Shown in pieces: positions 52,963-62,565 of a DNA stretch of 64,000 bases. This stretch comes from Kocuria rhizophila DC2201 (lineage in GTDB: Bacteria; Actinomycetota; Actinomycetes; Actinomycetales; Micrococcaceae). Each line of letters starts with the position of its first letter. Within the stretch, counting starts at the first letter, position 1. Below the pieces are notes generated by a model. The model ran no database searches. It worked only from the letters and a program-made list of their open reading frames with translations, and was not told where the DNA came from. The stretch lies in assembly GCF_000010285.1 (NCBI RefSeq), contig NC_010617.1:248001-312000 (forward strand), in the 5' to 3' direction. Both the position numbers and the translations under genes were made by a program.

Positions 52963-55260
52963 TCAGCCGAAGTGGCGAGGCAGCGTGGACTCGTGGGCGC
53001 TGCGCAGCTCCTTCAGGCCCACCGCGAACTCGCCCTGGAAGTCCAGGGAGCCGCTCTCGGTGTCCACCACGCCGATCCTCGCGAACGGGTAGTTGCGCAC
53101 GGTGCACATGTCCCGGAAGCGCACCTCCTCGGAGCGTGGCACGGCCACGACGGCGCGCGCCTGGGTCTCCGAGAACAGCAGCGTGAACAGGTCCAGGCCG
53201 TCCCGCTCGGCCACCTCGCCGAGGCCGATCCGGGCACCCACGCCGAAGCGCAGGGCCATCTCGGCGAGCGTGGCGGCGAGCCCGCCCTCGGCGACGTCGT
53301 GCGCGGCGTCGATCATGCCGTCCCGGGACATGTTGATCAGCATGTCCGCGAGCACGCGCTCACGCTCCAGGTCCACGCGCGGGGGTGTGCCGCCCAGGTG
53401 GCCGCGCACGCGCGCCCACTCGGAGCCGTCCAGCTCGTCCGCGGTCTCGCCCATGAGGTAGATCGCCTGGCCGTCCTCGCGCCAGCCCGAGGGGGTGCGG
53501 CGCGTGACGTCGTCGAACACGCCCATCATGGCCACCACCGGGGTGGGGTTGATGGCCACGCCGCCGGTCTGGTTGTAGAGGGACACGTTGCCGCCCGTGA
53601 CGGGCACACCGATGGCCTGGCAGCCGTCCGCGAGACCGCGCACGGCCTCCGCGAACTGCCACATCACCTCCGGGTCCTCGGGGGAGCCGAAGTTCAGGCA
53701 GTCGGAGACCGCCACGGGGCGGGCGCCCGCGGTGGCCACGTTGCGGTACGCCTGGGCGAGTGCCAACTGGGCGCCGTGGTACGGGTCCAGGCGGGTGTAG
53801 CGACCGTTGGAATCGGTGGACAGGGCCACGCCCAGGTTGCTGCGCTCGTCCACGCGGACCACGCCGGCGTCGTCGGGCATGGCCATGGCCGTGTTGCCCT
53901 GCACGTAGCGGTCGTACTGGCTGGTGACCCACTCCTTGGAGCACAGGTTGGGGGAGGCCATCAGCTCGAGCAGCGCCGGGCCGAGCCCCGCCCCGGAGGG
54001 GCGCGCGGCGTCCTCCGGGGACCCCGTGAAGTGCGCCGCCTGCAGCGCGTCCTGGGTCTCCGGGCGGGCGTAGGGGCGCTCGTAGACGGGGCCGTCGTGG
54101 GCCACGGTGCGCGGATCCACGTCCACGATCACCTCGCCCCGGTAGTCGATCACCAGCCTGCCGGTGTCCGTGACCTCGCCGATCCACGAGTACTCCACGT
54201 CCCACTTGGCCATGACCGCCTCGAAGGCCTCGACCTTCTCCGGGGTGACCACGGCCATCATCCGCTCCTGGGACTCGGACATCAGGATCTCACCCGGGGT
54301 CAGCGAGGGGTCCCGCAGCAGCACCTCGTCCAGGTTCACCCGCATCCCGCCGTCCCCGTTGGAGGCCAGCTCGGAGGTGGCGCAGGAGATCCCCGCCGCC
54401 CCGAGGTCTTGGATGCCCTCCACCAGGGAGTTGGCGAACAGCTCCAGGCAGCACTCGATGAGCACCTTCTCCGCGAACGGGTCACCCACCTGCACCGCGG
54501 GGCGCTTGGAGGGCTTGGAGTCGTCGAAGGACTCGGAGGCCAGCACGGACGCACCGCCGATGCCGTCACCGCCGGTGCGCGCCCCGAAGAGCACCACCCT
54601 GTTGCCCGTGCCGGAGGCGTTGGCCAGGCGGATGTCCTCGTGGCGCATCACGCCCACGGCCAGCGCGTTGACCAGCGGGTTGCCCTGGTAGCAGGGGTCG
54701 AACTCCACCTCGCCTCCGATGTTCGGCAGCCCCAGCGAGTTGCCGTAGCCGCCCACGCCGGCCACGATCCCGTGCACCACGCGCTGGGTGTCCGGGTGGT
54801 CGATCGCGCCGAAGCGCAGCGGGTCCATCACGGCCACGGGGCGGGCGCCCATGGAGATGATGTCCCGCACGATCCCGCCCACGCCCGTGGCCGCACCCTG
54901 GTACGGCTCCACGTAGGAGGGGTGGTTGTGGGACTCGATCTTGAACGTCACGGCCCAGCCGTCCCCGATGTCCGTGACACCGGCGTTCTCCCCGATGCCC
55001 ACCATGAGGTTCCGGCGCATCTCCTCCGTCACCTTGTCCCCGAACTGCTTCAGGTGCACCTTGGAGGACTTGTAGGAGCAGTGCTCGGACCACATCACGG
55101 AGTACATGGCGAGCTCGGCGGCGGTGGGGCGGCGGCCCAGGATCTCCTGGATCCGCCCGAACTCGGTCTCGCTGAGCCCCAGTTCCGCCCAGGGCAGCTC
55201 GGTGTCCGGGGTGGCGGCGGCGTGCTCGACGGTGTCCAGGTTGAAGTGCGTTTCACTCAT
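52963..55260 (-). CDS. purL: Phosphoribosylformylglycinamidine synthase, large subunit
   Basis: 765 residues, length of the small-PurL type that needs PurS and PurQ. Motifs: [16 protein letters not shown] near residue 55, the ATP-site [25 protein letters not shown], and [17 protein letters not shown] [11 protein letters not shown] in the C-terminal half. It makes FGAM from FGAR, ATP and ammonia. ATG at 55260. Separated from purQ by 142 bp, a spacer with a dispersed 11-bp copy. Confidence 0.95.
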   Translation of the reverse strand: MSETHFNLDTVEHAAATPDTELPWAELGLSETEFGRIQEILGRRPTAAELAMYSVMWSEHCSYKSSKVHLKQFGDKVTEEMRRNLMVGIGENAGVTDIGDGWAVTFKIESHNHPSYVEPYQGAATGVGGIVRDIISMGARPVAVMDPLRFGAIDHPDTQRVVHGIVAGVGGYGNSLGLPNIGGEVEFDPCYQGNPLVNALAVGVMRHEDIRLANASGTGNRVVLFGARTGGDGIGGASVLASESFDDSKPSKRPAVQVGDPFAEKVLIECCLELFANSLVEGIQDLGAAGISCATSELASNGDGGMRVNLDEVLLRDPSLTPGEILMSESQERMMAVVTPEKVEAFEAVMAKWDVEYSWIGEVTDTGRLVIDYRGEVIVDVDPRTVAHDGPVYERPYARPETQDALQAAHFTGSPEDAARPSGAGLGPALLELMASPNLCSKEWVTSQYDRYVQGNTAMAMPDDAGVVRVDERSNLGVALSTDSNGRYTRLDPYHGAQLALAQAYRNVATAGARPVAVSDCLNFGSPEDPEVMWQFAEAVRGLADGCQAIGVPVTGGNVSLYNQTGGVAINPTPVVAMMGVFDDVTRRTPSGWREDGQAIYLMGETADELDGSEWARVRGHLGGTPPRVDLERERVLADMLINMSRDGMIDAAHDVAEGGLAATLAEMALRFGVGARIGLGEVAERDGLDLFTLLFSETQARAVVAVPRSEEVRFRDMCTVRNYPFARIGVVDTESGSLDFQGEFAVGLKELRSAHESTLPRHFG

Positions 55261-55402
55261 GACGTCTGCGGGTCCCTTACGTGTCCGGGGTGGGAGGTGT
55301 GGTGCGGTCGCGCCGGTGCCCGGCGGGCGGGAGCGTGGCGGGGCTGCGCGTGCGAGCCGGAGCGGACGACGCCGCACGGGGCCTCCCGCGCGGCGCGGCG
55401 CC

Positions 55403-56194
55403 TCAGCGGGTCAGGTGCTCGAGGACGGAGAGGAACACGTCCAGCCCGTCCGTGCCCTCGCGCATGCCCACGGTCCCGGCGCCGGAGAGGTCCGCGCCGA
55501 AACCGGGTTCCACGGCGTGCTCGGGGTGCGGCATGAGCCCCACCACGTTGCCCCGCGCGTTGGTGATCCCGGCGATGTCGTTGCGGGAGCCGTTGGGGTT
55601 GCCGCCCGTGTAGCGGAACGCCACGCGGTGCTCGGCCTCGAGCTCGTCCAGGGTGCGCTGGTCCGCCACGTACTGCCCGTCCTGGTTCTTCAGCGGCACC
55701 ACGATCTCCTGGCCCGGGGTGAAGCGCCCGGTCCAGGCGGTGTCCGTGGTCTCCACGCGCAGGTGCTGGTCCCGGCAGATGAACTTCAGCTGCTCGTTCT
55801 TGATCATGGACCCGGGCAGCAGGTGCGCCTCTGTGAGCACCTGGAAGCCGTTGCAGATCCCGAGCACGGGCATGGCGCCGTCCGCGCTCGCGGCGTCCAC
55901 GATCCGGTCCATGAGCGGGGCGAAGCGTGCGATCGCACCCGCCCGGAGGTAGTCGCCGTAGGAGAAGCCGCCGGGCAGGACCACGGCGTCCACGCCCTGC
56001 AGGTCCTCGTCCGCGTACCACAGCGGCACGGCGGTGCCGCCGGCGATCTCCACGGCGCGGGCGGCGTCGCGGTCGTCCAGGGTGCCGGGGAAGGTCACCA
56101 CGCCCACGCGCACGTCCGCGAGGCGGGAGTCCGGGGCGGGCTGGGAGAGGTCCGCCACCAGGGGCGTCTGCTCGGGGCTCAGGTCCTGGGCCAC
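55403..56194 (-). CDS. purQ: Phosphoribosylformylglycinamidine synthase, glutaminase subunit
   Basis: 263 residues with an N-terminal extension of about 30 before [20 protein letters not shown]. Class-I glutaminase: [16 protein letters not shown], nucleophile Cys in [13 protein letters not shown], and HPEHAVEP near the end for the catalytic His/Glu. It feeds ammonia to PurL. GTG at 56194, GAGGAG eight bases upstream, two bases after purS. Confidence 0.95.
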   Translation of the reverse strand: MAQDLSPEQTPLVADLSQPAPDSRLADVRVGVVTFPGTLDDRDAARAVEIAGGTAVPLWYADEDLQGVDAVVLPGGFSYGDYLRAGAIARFAPLMDRIVDAASADGAMPVLGICNGFQVLTEAHLLPGSMIKNEQLKFICRDQHLRVETTDTAWTGRFTPGQEIVVPLKNQDGQYVADQRTLDELEAEHRVAFRYTGGNPNGSRNDIAGITNARGNVVGLMPHPEHAVEPGFGADLSGAGTVGMREGTDGLDVFLSVLEHLTR

Positions 56195-56196
56195 GC

Positions 56197-56454
56197 TCAG
56201 TGCTCCTCGGGCAGTGCGCTGACGTTGACCACGTCCTCGATCACCGGGTTGGAGAGCAGCTTCTCCGCAGCCTCGCGGGCCTGCGCGAGCACCTGCTCGG
56301 TGGCCTCGCCGTCCACGGTGAGCTCGAAGCGGCGGCCCTGGCGGACCTCGGTGAAGCCGCTGAGCCCGATCCGGGGCAGCTCGTTGGCAATCGCCTTGCC
56401 CTGCGGGTCGAGGATCTCCGGCTTGGGCATGACGTCGACGACGATTCGGGCCAT
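56197..56454 (-). CDS. purS: Phosphoribosylformylglycinamidine synthase, PurS subunit
   Basis: 85 residues, standard Pur[21 protein letters not shown] at the start and the [13 protein letters not shown] segment. It bridges PurL and PurQ in the complex. First gene of purSQL; purine control (PurR/PurE boxes) was not recognised in the short leader. Confidence 0.95.
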   Translation of the reverse strand: MARIVVDVMPKPEILDPQGKAIANELPRIGLSGFTEVRQGRRFELTVDGEATEQVLAQAREAAEKLLSNPVIEDVVNVSALPEEH

Positions 56455-56602
56455 GGAACGCTCCTTGCTGCGGTGGGGTGTGCGCCGCGCGGAGCCGGTG
56501 CCGTCTCACGCCGGGCGCATCCGGGACGGATCCCCGGGCGACGACGACGCTCCGCGAGCTTGCGCACCCCACTCTAGTGGGTGCCCGCGCCCCGCCCCGG
56601 CA

Positions 56603-57301
56603 TCAGCGGACCGTGATCCCCAGGTGCCGTGCGAGCAGGGGAGCGAGAACCTGCAGCTGGGCCTCGTGGACGACGCTCCCCCGCAGGGACTCCAGGCCGT
56701 CCAGCTGGTGGAACTCCAGGCCGCGCAGGTCCACTGCCTGCAGCTGCGCCGATCGGACGTCGAGGGACTGCGCGCTGCACTCGCGGAAGGCCACACGCTG
56801 CGCCCGGGCGCTGACCAGGTCCACGTCCCGGAACGTGCACCGTTCGAAGACGACGTCCTGGAGGGAGGCGTCGCGCAGGTTGAGGAAGTCGATCCGGCAC
56901 CCGACCACCAGCACGGAGGACCAGGTGCTGCCGTGCAGCACGGCCGCGCCCGCACGGCTGTCGTGCAGCGTGACCGTGGACCAGGAGGAGTCCGGGGCGT
57001 CCAGGGTGGGGGCATGGGCGACCTGCACCGCGGTGTCGCGCAGCCGTGCGCCCTGCAGCACCGTGCCGTCCAGGTCCGCGCCGCGCACGTCGCAGTCCAG
57101 CAGCGTGAGGCCGTGCAGGTCCAGCCCGGCCCATGCGGCGTCGTCGACCGTGAGGCCCTCCAGCGCGTCCTCCGCGCGGACGTCCCCGGAGAAGACCTCC
57201 ACCGCGCGGGGCCGGCACGGTGCGAGCCGGGGCTCCGCGGCGTCGTCACCCGGTGACGTGCGGGGTGGGCGGTGTGACGGACGGCGGGCCGCAGGGTTCA
57301 T
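56603..57301 (-). CDS. Pentapeptide-repeat protein
   Basis: 232 residues. After a disordered Arg/Pro-rich N-terminus of about 35 residues, A(D/N)LxX-type repeats fold as a right-handed helix: AGLDLHGLTLLDCDVRGADL, GTVLQGARLRD, FLNLRDASLQDVVFERCTF. Some members protect DNA gyrase as DNA mimics; others have no known role. Two dispersed 11-bp copies lie in the N-terminal part (57135, 57237). Monocistronic. Confidence 0.8.
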   Translation of the reverse strand: MNPAARRPSHRPPRTSPGDDAAEPRLAPCRPRAVEVFSGDVRAEDALEGLTVDDAAWAGLDLHGLTLLDCDVRGADLDGTVLQGARLRDTAVQVAHAPTLDAPDSSWSTVTLHDSRAGAAVLHGSTWSSVLVVGCRIDFLNLRDASLQDVVFERCTFRDVDLVSARAQRVAFRECSAQSLDVRSAQLQAVDLRGLEFHQLDGLESLRGSVVHEAQLQVLAPLLARHLGITVR

Positions 57302-57322
57302 GGGGCCACTGTACGCACGGGA

Positions 57323-57354
57323 CGAGCGGGCCCACCCGGAGGTGGACCCGCTCG
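57323..57354 (-). terminator. Terminator of the CitMHS transporter gene
   Basis: 14-bp stem with one mismatch (57323-57336 with 57341-57354), 21 bp after the transporter stop. Confidence 0.75.
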
Positions 57355-57374
57355 AAGCGGTGGGGGAGGCGCAC

Positions 57375-58745
57375 TCAGCCGATGGTCACCGCACCCACCA
57401 CCACGGCCACGACCAGCATGACGAGCGAGACCACCAGGGCGCGCCACAGCACCTTCTTGTGGTGGTCGCCCAGCTGCACCCCGGCGAGGGACACGAGCAG
57501 CAGGATGGCCGGCACCAGCGGGGACTGCATGTGCACCGGCTGGCCCGTGATGGACGCGCGGGCCATGTCCACCGCGGGGATCCCGTAGTGCGCGCCGGTC
57601 TCGGTGAGCACCGGCAGGATGCCGAAGTAGAAGGCGTCGTTGCTCATGAAGAACGTGGCCGGGATGCTGATCAGCCCGGTCAGCACCGCCATGTACGGGC
57701 CCATCGAGGAGGGGATGACCTCCACGAGCCACTTGGACATGGCCTCCACCATGCCCGTGCCGGAGAGAATGCCGGTGAGCACGGCCGCGGCCATCACCAT
57801 GGACACCACCGCGATCACGGAGGAGGAGTGGGACGCGAGCATCTTGCCCTGGTCCGACATCTTGGGGAAGTTCACCACCAGGGCGATCGCGCTGGCCACC
57901 ATGAACAGGTACGGCAGGGGCACCACGTCCGCCACGAGCAGCACCATCACGGCCACGGTCATGGCCAGGTTGAACCAGAACAGGCGGGGGCGCAGGGACT
58001 CGCGGTTGGGGTCCAGGGCGGTGTCGGTGAGGCCCTCGCCGGTCAGCAGCGGGGTGTTCGAGCGGGACGTGCCCGTGCCGGGGGCACCGACGCCCACGGC
58101 CGCGCCGCGGCCCCAGCGGGCGGGATCGGCAGTGGCCAGGCGGCGTCGTTCGGAGCGGCCCAGCAGCACGGCGAAGACGAAGATGACCACCAGGCCCGCG
58201 GCCAGGGAGGGCAGCATGGGCAGGAAGATGTCCGTGGCCTCCACGTGCAGCGCGGCGGCGGCGCGGGCGGTGGGTCCGCCCCACGGGACGATGTTCAGGG
58301 CACCGTTGGTCAGACCGGCGATGCACGTGAGCACCACGGGGCTCAGGCCCAGGCGCTGGTACACGGGCAGCATGGCCGCGGTGACCACGATGTACGTGGT
58401 GGAGCCGTCCCCGTCCAGGGAGACCAGGGCGGTGAGGATCATGGTGCCCACCACCACCTTGGCGGGATCGTGGCCGGTGGCGCGCACGATGAGGTTCACG
58501 AGCTTGTCGAACAGGCCCACGTCGATCATCAGGCCGAAGTAGATGATCGCGAACATCAGCAGCGCGGCGGTGGAGGACATGTCCTTGACGGAGTCCATGA
58601 CCATGTCCCCGATGCCCAGCCCGGCGCCCGCGAAGAGGCCGAACACGGTGGGCACGATGATGAGGGCGAGCAGCGGTGTGAGCCGCTTGGTCATGATGAG
58701 GCCCATGAACGTGGCGATCATCAGGAACCCGAGTACGACCAGCAT
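57375..58745 (-). CDS. CitMHS-family citrate:cation transporter
   Basis: 456 residues, about 11-12 helices. Family features: MIATFMGLIMTKRLTPLLAL, SLDGDGSTTYIVVTAAMLPVYQRL, VPWGGPTARAAAAL and TFFMSNDAFYFGILPVL. CitMHS proteins import metal-citrate complexes. Divergent from a CitA/CitB-type two-component system with repeated sites between, so likely induced by citrate through that pair. Confidence 0.92.
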   Translation of the reverse strand: MLVVLGFLMIATFMGLIMTKRLTPLLALIIVPTVFGLFAGAGLGIGDMVMDSVKDMSSTAALLMFAIIYFGLMIDVGLFDKLVNLIVRATGHDPAKVVVGTMILTALVSLDGDGSTTYIVVTAAMLPVYQRLGLSPVVLTCIAGLTNGALNIVPWGGPTARAAAALHVEATDIFLPMLPSLAAGLVVIFVFAVLLGRSERRRLATADPARWGRGAAVGVGAPGTGTSRSNTPLLTGEGLTDTALDPNRESLRPRLFWFNLAMTVAVMVLLVADVVPLPYLFMVASAIALVVNFPKMSDQGKMLASHSSSVIAVVSMVMAAAVLTGILSGTGMVEAMSKWLVEVIPSSMGPYMAVLTGLISIPATFFMSNDAFYFGILPVLTETGAHYGIPAVDMARASITGQPVHMQSPLVPAILLLVSLAGVQLGDHHKKVLWRALVVSLVMLVVAVVVGAVTIG

Positions 58746-58835
58746 GAGTCTCTCCTGGGGTCTGTGGGTGGGATGGGTGCACGGCGAACGTGCGGCTGAT
58801 CACACCGTACGAGTGAGAGCCCGGTCACGTCCCCG

Positions 58836-58883
58836 TTGTGCTCATTGCCGGGGGTTGTGCTCATTGACACGTTTGTGCTCATT
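58836..58883. promoter_or_regulatory. Three direct repeats TTGTGCTCATT, response-regulator sites
   Basis: Exact copies at 58836-58846, 58855-58865 and 58873-58883, start spacing 19 and 18 bp. They lie in the 173-bp spacer between the divergent CitMHS and CitA genes, the expected place for CitB-type response regulator binding. Confidence 0.75.
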
Positions 58884-58918
58884 CTGCTCAGTGGTGTGGC
58901 GCACCCTAGGATGAGCGC

Positions 58919-60634
58919 ATGAGCACGGCGCGCACCCCTGCGGGGACGTTCACCACCCGCATGATGGTGGTGCTGCTCGGCATCGTGGCCGGGATCGTGG
59001 TGCTGTGCCTCGCGGCGGTGCTCGTGCTCACGGTCGAGCGCGTGTACGACCAGTCGGAGCAGGAGGCCCTGGGCATCGGACGCACCCTCGCCGCGGACCC
59101 GGTGCTCGTGAGCGCGGTGGCGCGCGAGTCCGGCGCCCAGCACCTGGACGCCGGGACCCTCGTGAAGGGGTCGGTGCAGCAGCGCGGGGAGGCGGTCCGT
59201 CAGGGCACCGGTGCACTGTTCGTGGTGGTCACCAACGACCAGGGCATCAGGATGTCCCACCCCAACCCCGGCTCCCTCGGGCAGCCGGTCAGCACCGCCC
59301 CGGACGCCCTCGGCGGGCGCGAGTCCGTGTCCCGCGACGCCGGGACCCTGGGGGAGTCCGTGCGGGCGAAGGTCCCCGTGCGCCAGGGCGAGCGCGTGGT
59401 CGGCGAGGTCAGCGTGGGCGTGCCCGTGGCCACCGTCACCGGGCAGCTGCAGCAGGCGGTCGTGTCCATCCTCATCATCGCGGCACTGGCCATGGCGCTC
59501 GCCGCGGGGGCCGCGGCCCTGCTGGTCCGGTGGCTGCGCCGCACCACCCTGGGGCTGGAGCCCGAGGAGATGGCGCAGCTGGTGCGGGACCAGGAGGCCG
59601 TGCTCTACGGCGTGGAGGACGGGGTGATCGGCATCGGCCCGGACGGGCGGATCAGCATCCGCAACAAGGCCGCCCGGGTGCTGCTCGAGCTGCCGCGGCG
59701 CACTGAGGCCGCGGACGTCGTCGGCCGCCCGTACACCGAGGTGGGCTTCGACCCCGCCCTGACGGACGCGATCACCCGCCAGCGCAGCGGGGGTGCGCCG
59801 GAGGAGTCCGTGGTGCGCTTGGACACCTCCCACCGCACGATCCGCGCGCAGGTGCAGAGCGTGCACCGGGACGGCGTGGACCTGGGGCAGGTGGTCATGC
59901 TGCGGGACCTCACGGCCCTGGAGGACCTGCGCAGCCGGCTCAGCGCCATGCAGGCCATCACCGATGCCCTGCGCGCCCAGCGCCACGAGTTCGCCAACCG
60001 GCTGCACACCTTCTCCGGGCTGCTGGGCAACGGAGAGCACGAGCACGCCCGGCAGTACGTCGCGGAGATCATGGCCTCGGGGCCCGTGCGGGACCCGGTG
60101 GAGAACGTCACCGCGGTCGAGGAGCCGTTCCTGCGCGCGTTCATCGGCGCCAAGGGCGTGCAGGCCCACGAGCGCGGTGTGCAGCTGCGGGTGGGTCTGG
60201 AGACGGCGCTGGAGGGCCAGCTCGTGGAGGCGCAGGACGTCACCGCGATCCTCGGCAACCTCGTGGACAACGCGGTGGCCGCGGTCATCGACTCCGCCCC
60301 CGCCCGGCGGGACGAGCGGTGGGTGGAGGTGGACCTGCTCAGCGAGGGCTCCACGCTGCACCTCGCCGTGGCGGACTCCGGCGCCGGGGTGGCCCCCGGC
60401 CTGGACATCTTCGCCTCCGGCGTGAGCACCCGCGCGGGCGCCGAGTCCGGGGTGCACGGCCACGGCGTGGGGCTCAGCCTGTCCCGCAGGCTCGCCCGCA
60501 CCATGGGCGGGGACGTGTGGCTCGCGGACCCCGGCGGCGCGGAGGACGGGCTCGGGGCGGTCTTCGCGGCACGCCTGCCCGGGGTCCTCATCACCGCTGA
60601 CACCGCACCCCACTTCCCGGAGGAGAGCCCGTGA
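58919..60634 (+). CDS. Sensor histidine kinase, CitA/DcuS type
   Basis: 571 residues. Membrane helix ~16-38, extracytoplasmic PAS-like sensor ~39-180 with TNDQGIRMSHPNPGSLGQPV, second helix ~182-205, cytoplasmic PAS, then the SpoOB-like dimer helix with H356 in RHEFANRLHTFSGLLGN and a HATPase domain (NLVDNAVAAV, DSGAGVAPGL, HGHGVGLSLSRRLA). Senses di- or tricarboxylates such as citrate and phosphorylates the downstream regulator. Overlaps that gene (GTGA). Confidence 0.93.
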   Translation: MSTARTPAGTFTTRMMVVLLGIVAGIVVLCLAAVLVLTVERVYDQSEQEALGIGRTLAADPVLVSAVARESGAQHLDAGTLVKGSVQQRGEAVRQGTGALFVVVTNDQGIRMSHPNPGSLGQPVSTAPDALGGRESVSRDAGTLGESVRAKVPVRQGERVVGEVSVGVPVATVTGQLQQAVVSILIIAALAMALAAGAAALLVRWLRRTTLGLEPEEMAQLVRDQEAVLYGVEDGVIGIGPDGRISIRNKAARVLLELPRRTEAADVVGRPYTEVGFDPALTDAITRQRSGGAPEESVVRLDTSHRTIRAQVQSVHRDGVDLGQVVMLRDLTALEDLRSRLSAMQAITDALRAQRHEFANRLHTFSGLLGNGEHEHARQYVAEIMASGPVRDPVENVTAVEEPFLRAFIGAKGVQAHERGVQLRVGLETALEGQLVEAQDVTAILGNLVDNAVAAVIDSAPARRDERWVEVDLLSEGSTLHLAVADSGAGVAPGLDIFASGVSTRAGAESGVHGHGVGLSLSRRLARTMGGDVWLADPGGAEDGLGAVFAARLPGVLITADTAPHFPEESP

Positions 60635-61287
60635 GCGACCTCAGAGTCCTGATCATCGACGACGACTTCCACGTGGCTGCCCTCCACGTGGGCTACGTGA
60701 ACGCCGTGCCCGGCTTCGAGGCGCTGCCCCCGGTGCACGACCTGCGCGCGGTGGCGGCCGCCGTCGAGGAGCACCGCCCGGACCTCATGCTCGTGGACGT
60801 CTACTTCCCCCAGGGCTCCGGGCTGGACGTGCTGCGCGCCGTGGACGTGGATGCCTTCGTGCTCTCGGCCGCTTCGGAGCGCGCGACCGTGGCGGCGGCG
60901 TTCCGGCGCGGGGCGCTCGCGTACCTGCTCAAGCCCTTCGAGCCCGAGGTGCTCAAGGCCAAGCTGCGGGCCTACGCGCGCTACCGGCGCCAGCTGGACG
61001 CCCCCGGGCCCCTGAGCCAGTCCGCGATCGACCGCGCCCGGCGTGCCATGACGGGTTCCGACGACGCCCCGGCGGGCACCGCGGCCTCGGCCACCGAGTC
61101 CGCGGTGGCGGATGCCGTTGCGGACGGCGGCGAGGTCACCGTGATGGACGTGGCCCGCGCGGTGGGGATCTCCCGGGCCACCGCCCAGCGCTACCTCTCC
61201 CAGATGGTGCAGCGGGGCGCGGTGCAGCTCGAGCTGCGCTACGGCAGCCGGGGCCGCCCGGAGCACCGCTACGTGGCGCGGGACTGA
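60631..61287 (+). CDS. Response regulator, CitB/DcuR type
   Basis: 218 residues. Receiver domain with acidic pair IIDDDFH, phosphorylation site D56 in MLVDVYFPQGSG, and the lysine in YLLKPFEPEVL. After an Ala-rich linker, an HTH (MDVARAVGISRATAQRYLSQMVQRG) as in CitB/DcuR. GTG start overlapping the kinase stop. Likely activates the CitMHS gene via the TTGTGCTCATT repeats. Confidence 0.93.
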   Translation: MSDLRVLIIDDDFHVAALHVGYVNAVPGFEALPPVHDLRAVAAAVEEHRPDLMLVDVYFPQGSGLDVLRAVDVDAFVLSAASERATVAAAFRRGALAYLLKPFEPEVLKAKLRAYARYRRQLDAPGPLSQSAIDRARRAMTGSDDAPAGTAASATESAVADAVADGGEVTVMDVARAVGISRATAQRYLSQMVQRGAVQLELRYGSRGRPEHRYVARD

Positions 61288-61300
61288 GCCCGGCCGGGAC

Positions 61301-61660
61301 TCACACGTCCACCTCGAGAAGTCCGGCCACCTCCCGGCACGGGAGCTCCGGCAGGTTCTTGGCGGGGTCGGGCGGTGCGGTGCGTCCCAGGTCCAGGGCC
61401 AGTCGCGAGCCCTGGAACGCCCCCGCGAGGTCGAAGACCCAGTAGTGGTTGGGACACTCCAACACATCCGCCCCGTGCTCCGCGGCCCGGCACACCGTGG
61501 CGCCCTGGTGCGGGCACTCGTTGCGCAGGGCCCGCAGGGTCCCGGCGGCGTCCCGGGTGAGCACCAGGGCGGTGTCCCCGACCCGCACCGGGACCGCGCT
61601 GGACGGTGCCGCGAGTGCGCGGGTCACCGCGGCGGCGTCGGGAACCTGCTGCCAGCTCAC
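61301..61660 (-). CDS. Rieske [2Fe-2S] ferredoxin-like protein
   Basis: 119 residues. Cluster ligands NECPHQGATVC and LECPNHYWVFDLAG follow the CxH...CxxH Rieske pattern. Small soluble Rieske proteins act as electron carriers for oxygenases. Last gene of a tightly overlapping three-gene operon (GTG inside the previous stop, GTGA). Partner oxygenase is not in the window. Confidence 0.85.
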   Translation of the reverse strand: MSWQQVPDAAAVTRALAAPSSAVPVRVGDTALVLTRDAAGTLRALRNECPHQGATVCRAAEHGADVLECPNHYWVFDLAGAFQGSRLALDLGRTAPPDPAKNLPELPCREVAGLLEVDV

Positions 61661-62565
61661 GCGGCGGCCTCCAGGATGCGGTCCGTGGCGGCGACCAGAC
61701 GCTGCCGCAGCTGCGTGCCGCGCGCGGCGAACGCGCGCTGGCGCCGCACGTACTCGGCCTTGCCCTCGGGCGTCTCGATCCGCACGGGCTCGTAGCCCCG
61801 GTCCGCGAGGTCGTACGGGGAGGCCTCCATGTCCGTGACGCGCACGTCCCACGCGAGCTCGAAGCAGTCCGCGAGCAGCTCCGAGTCCACCGCGGGCAGC
61901 AGCTTGTACGCCCACTTGTAGAGGTCCATGCTCGCGTGCAGGCACCCGGGCTGCTCCATGGTGCGCTGGGTCTCGCGCGTGGGCCGCAGCTCGTTGCGCT
62001 CCACGGCCTGCGGCTGGAAGAAGCGGTACGCGTCGAAGTGCGAGCAGCGGATCCGGTGGCTCTGCACCACGGCGTCCGTGCCGCTCGCGCCCAGGCGCAG
62101 CGCCGCGTTCTCGTGGCGCACGCCGTTCTCCTCCGCGCGGTAGGCCATGGCCCACTCGTGCAGCCCGAAGCAGTCGAACGTGCCGGGCTTCGCCGCGGTG
62201 TTCGCCAGGATCTCGCGCGTGAACCTCACGGCCGTCTCCCGCTTGGCGAGGAACGCGCGCGCATCCACGACGACGCCGCTCGCGCCCTCCCGCACGCCCG
62301 GCGCCGTGGGCTCTGCGGCGGTCGCGGGGCGGTAGAACTTCCAGTCCGCACGCTCGGGGGCGTCCAGCAGGACGACCCCGGGGCCCGGGTGCCAGCGGGT
62401 GAACTGCGCGGGGGAGAGCGTGTAGTAGGTGAAGAGGAAGTCCTCCACAGGGTGCTTCTCCCCGCGGGAACGGCGGTCCAGGAACGGTTCGGTCCAGCGG
62501 GAGACCCGGTGCCGGTGGGCCCGTTCCCTGCGGGTCCACTCCTCACGGGTGAGGACCTCAGGCAC
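61657..62565 (-). CDS. Conserved actinobacterial protein often labelled 3-methyladenine DNA glycosylase
   Basis: 302 residues. Recognisable by KHPVEDFLFTYYTLSPAQ, RWHPGPGVVL, CFGLHEWAMAY, IRCSHFDAYRFF and QPGCLHASMDLYKWAYKL. I know this family only under the glycosylase label, and I see no helix-hairpin-helix motif, so the enzymatic claim is doubtful. The conserved Cys and His residues could hold a metal. GTG start, eight-base overlap with marR upstream. A dispersed 11-bp repeat lies at 62269. Confidence 0.6.
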   Translation of the reverse strand: MPEVLTREEWTRRERAHRHRVSRWTEPFLDRRSRGEKHPVEDFLFTYYTLSPAQFTRWHPGPGVVLLDAPERADWKFYRPATAAEPTAPGVREGASGVVVDARAFLAKRETAVRFTREILANTAAKPGTFDCFGLHEWAMAYRAEENGVRHENAALRLGASGTDAVVQSHRIRCSHFDAYRFFQPQAVERNELRPTRETQRTMEQPGCLHASMDLYKWAYKLLPAVDSELLADCFELAWDVRVTDMEASPYDLADRGYEPVRIETPEGKAEYVRRQRAFAARGTQLRQRLVAATDRILEAAA

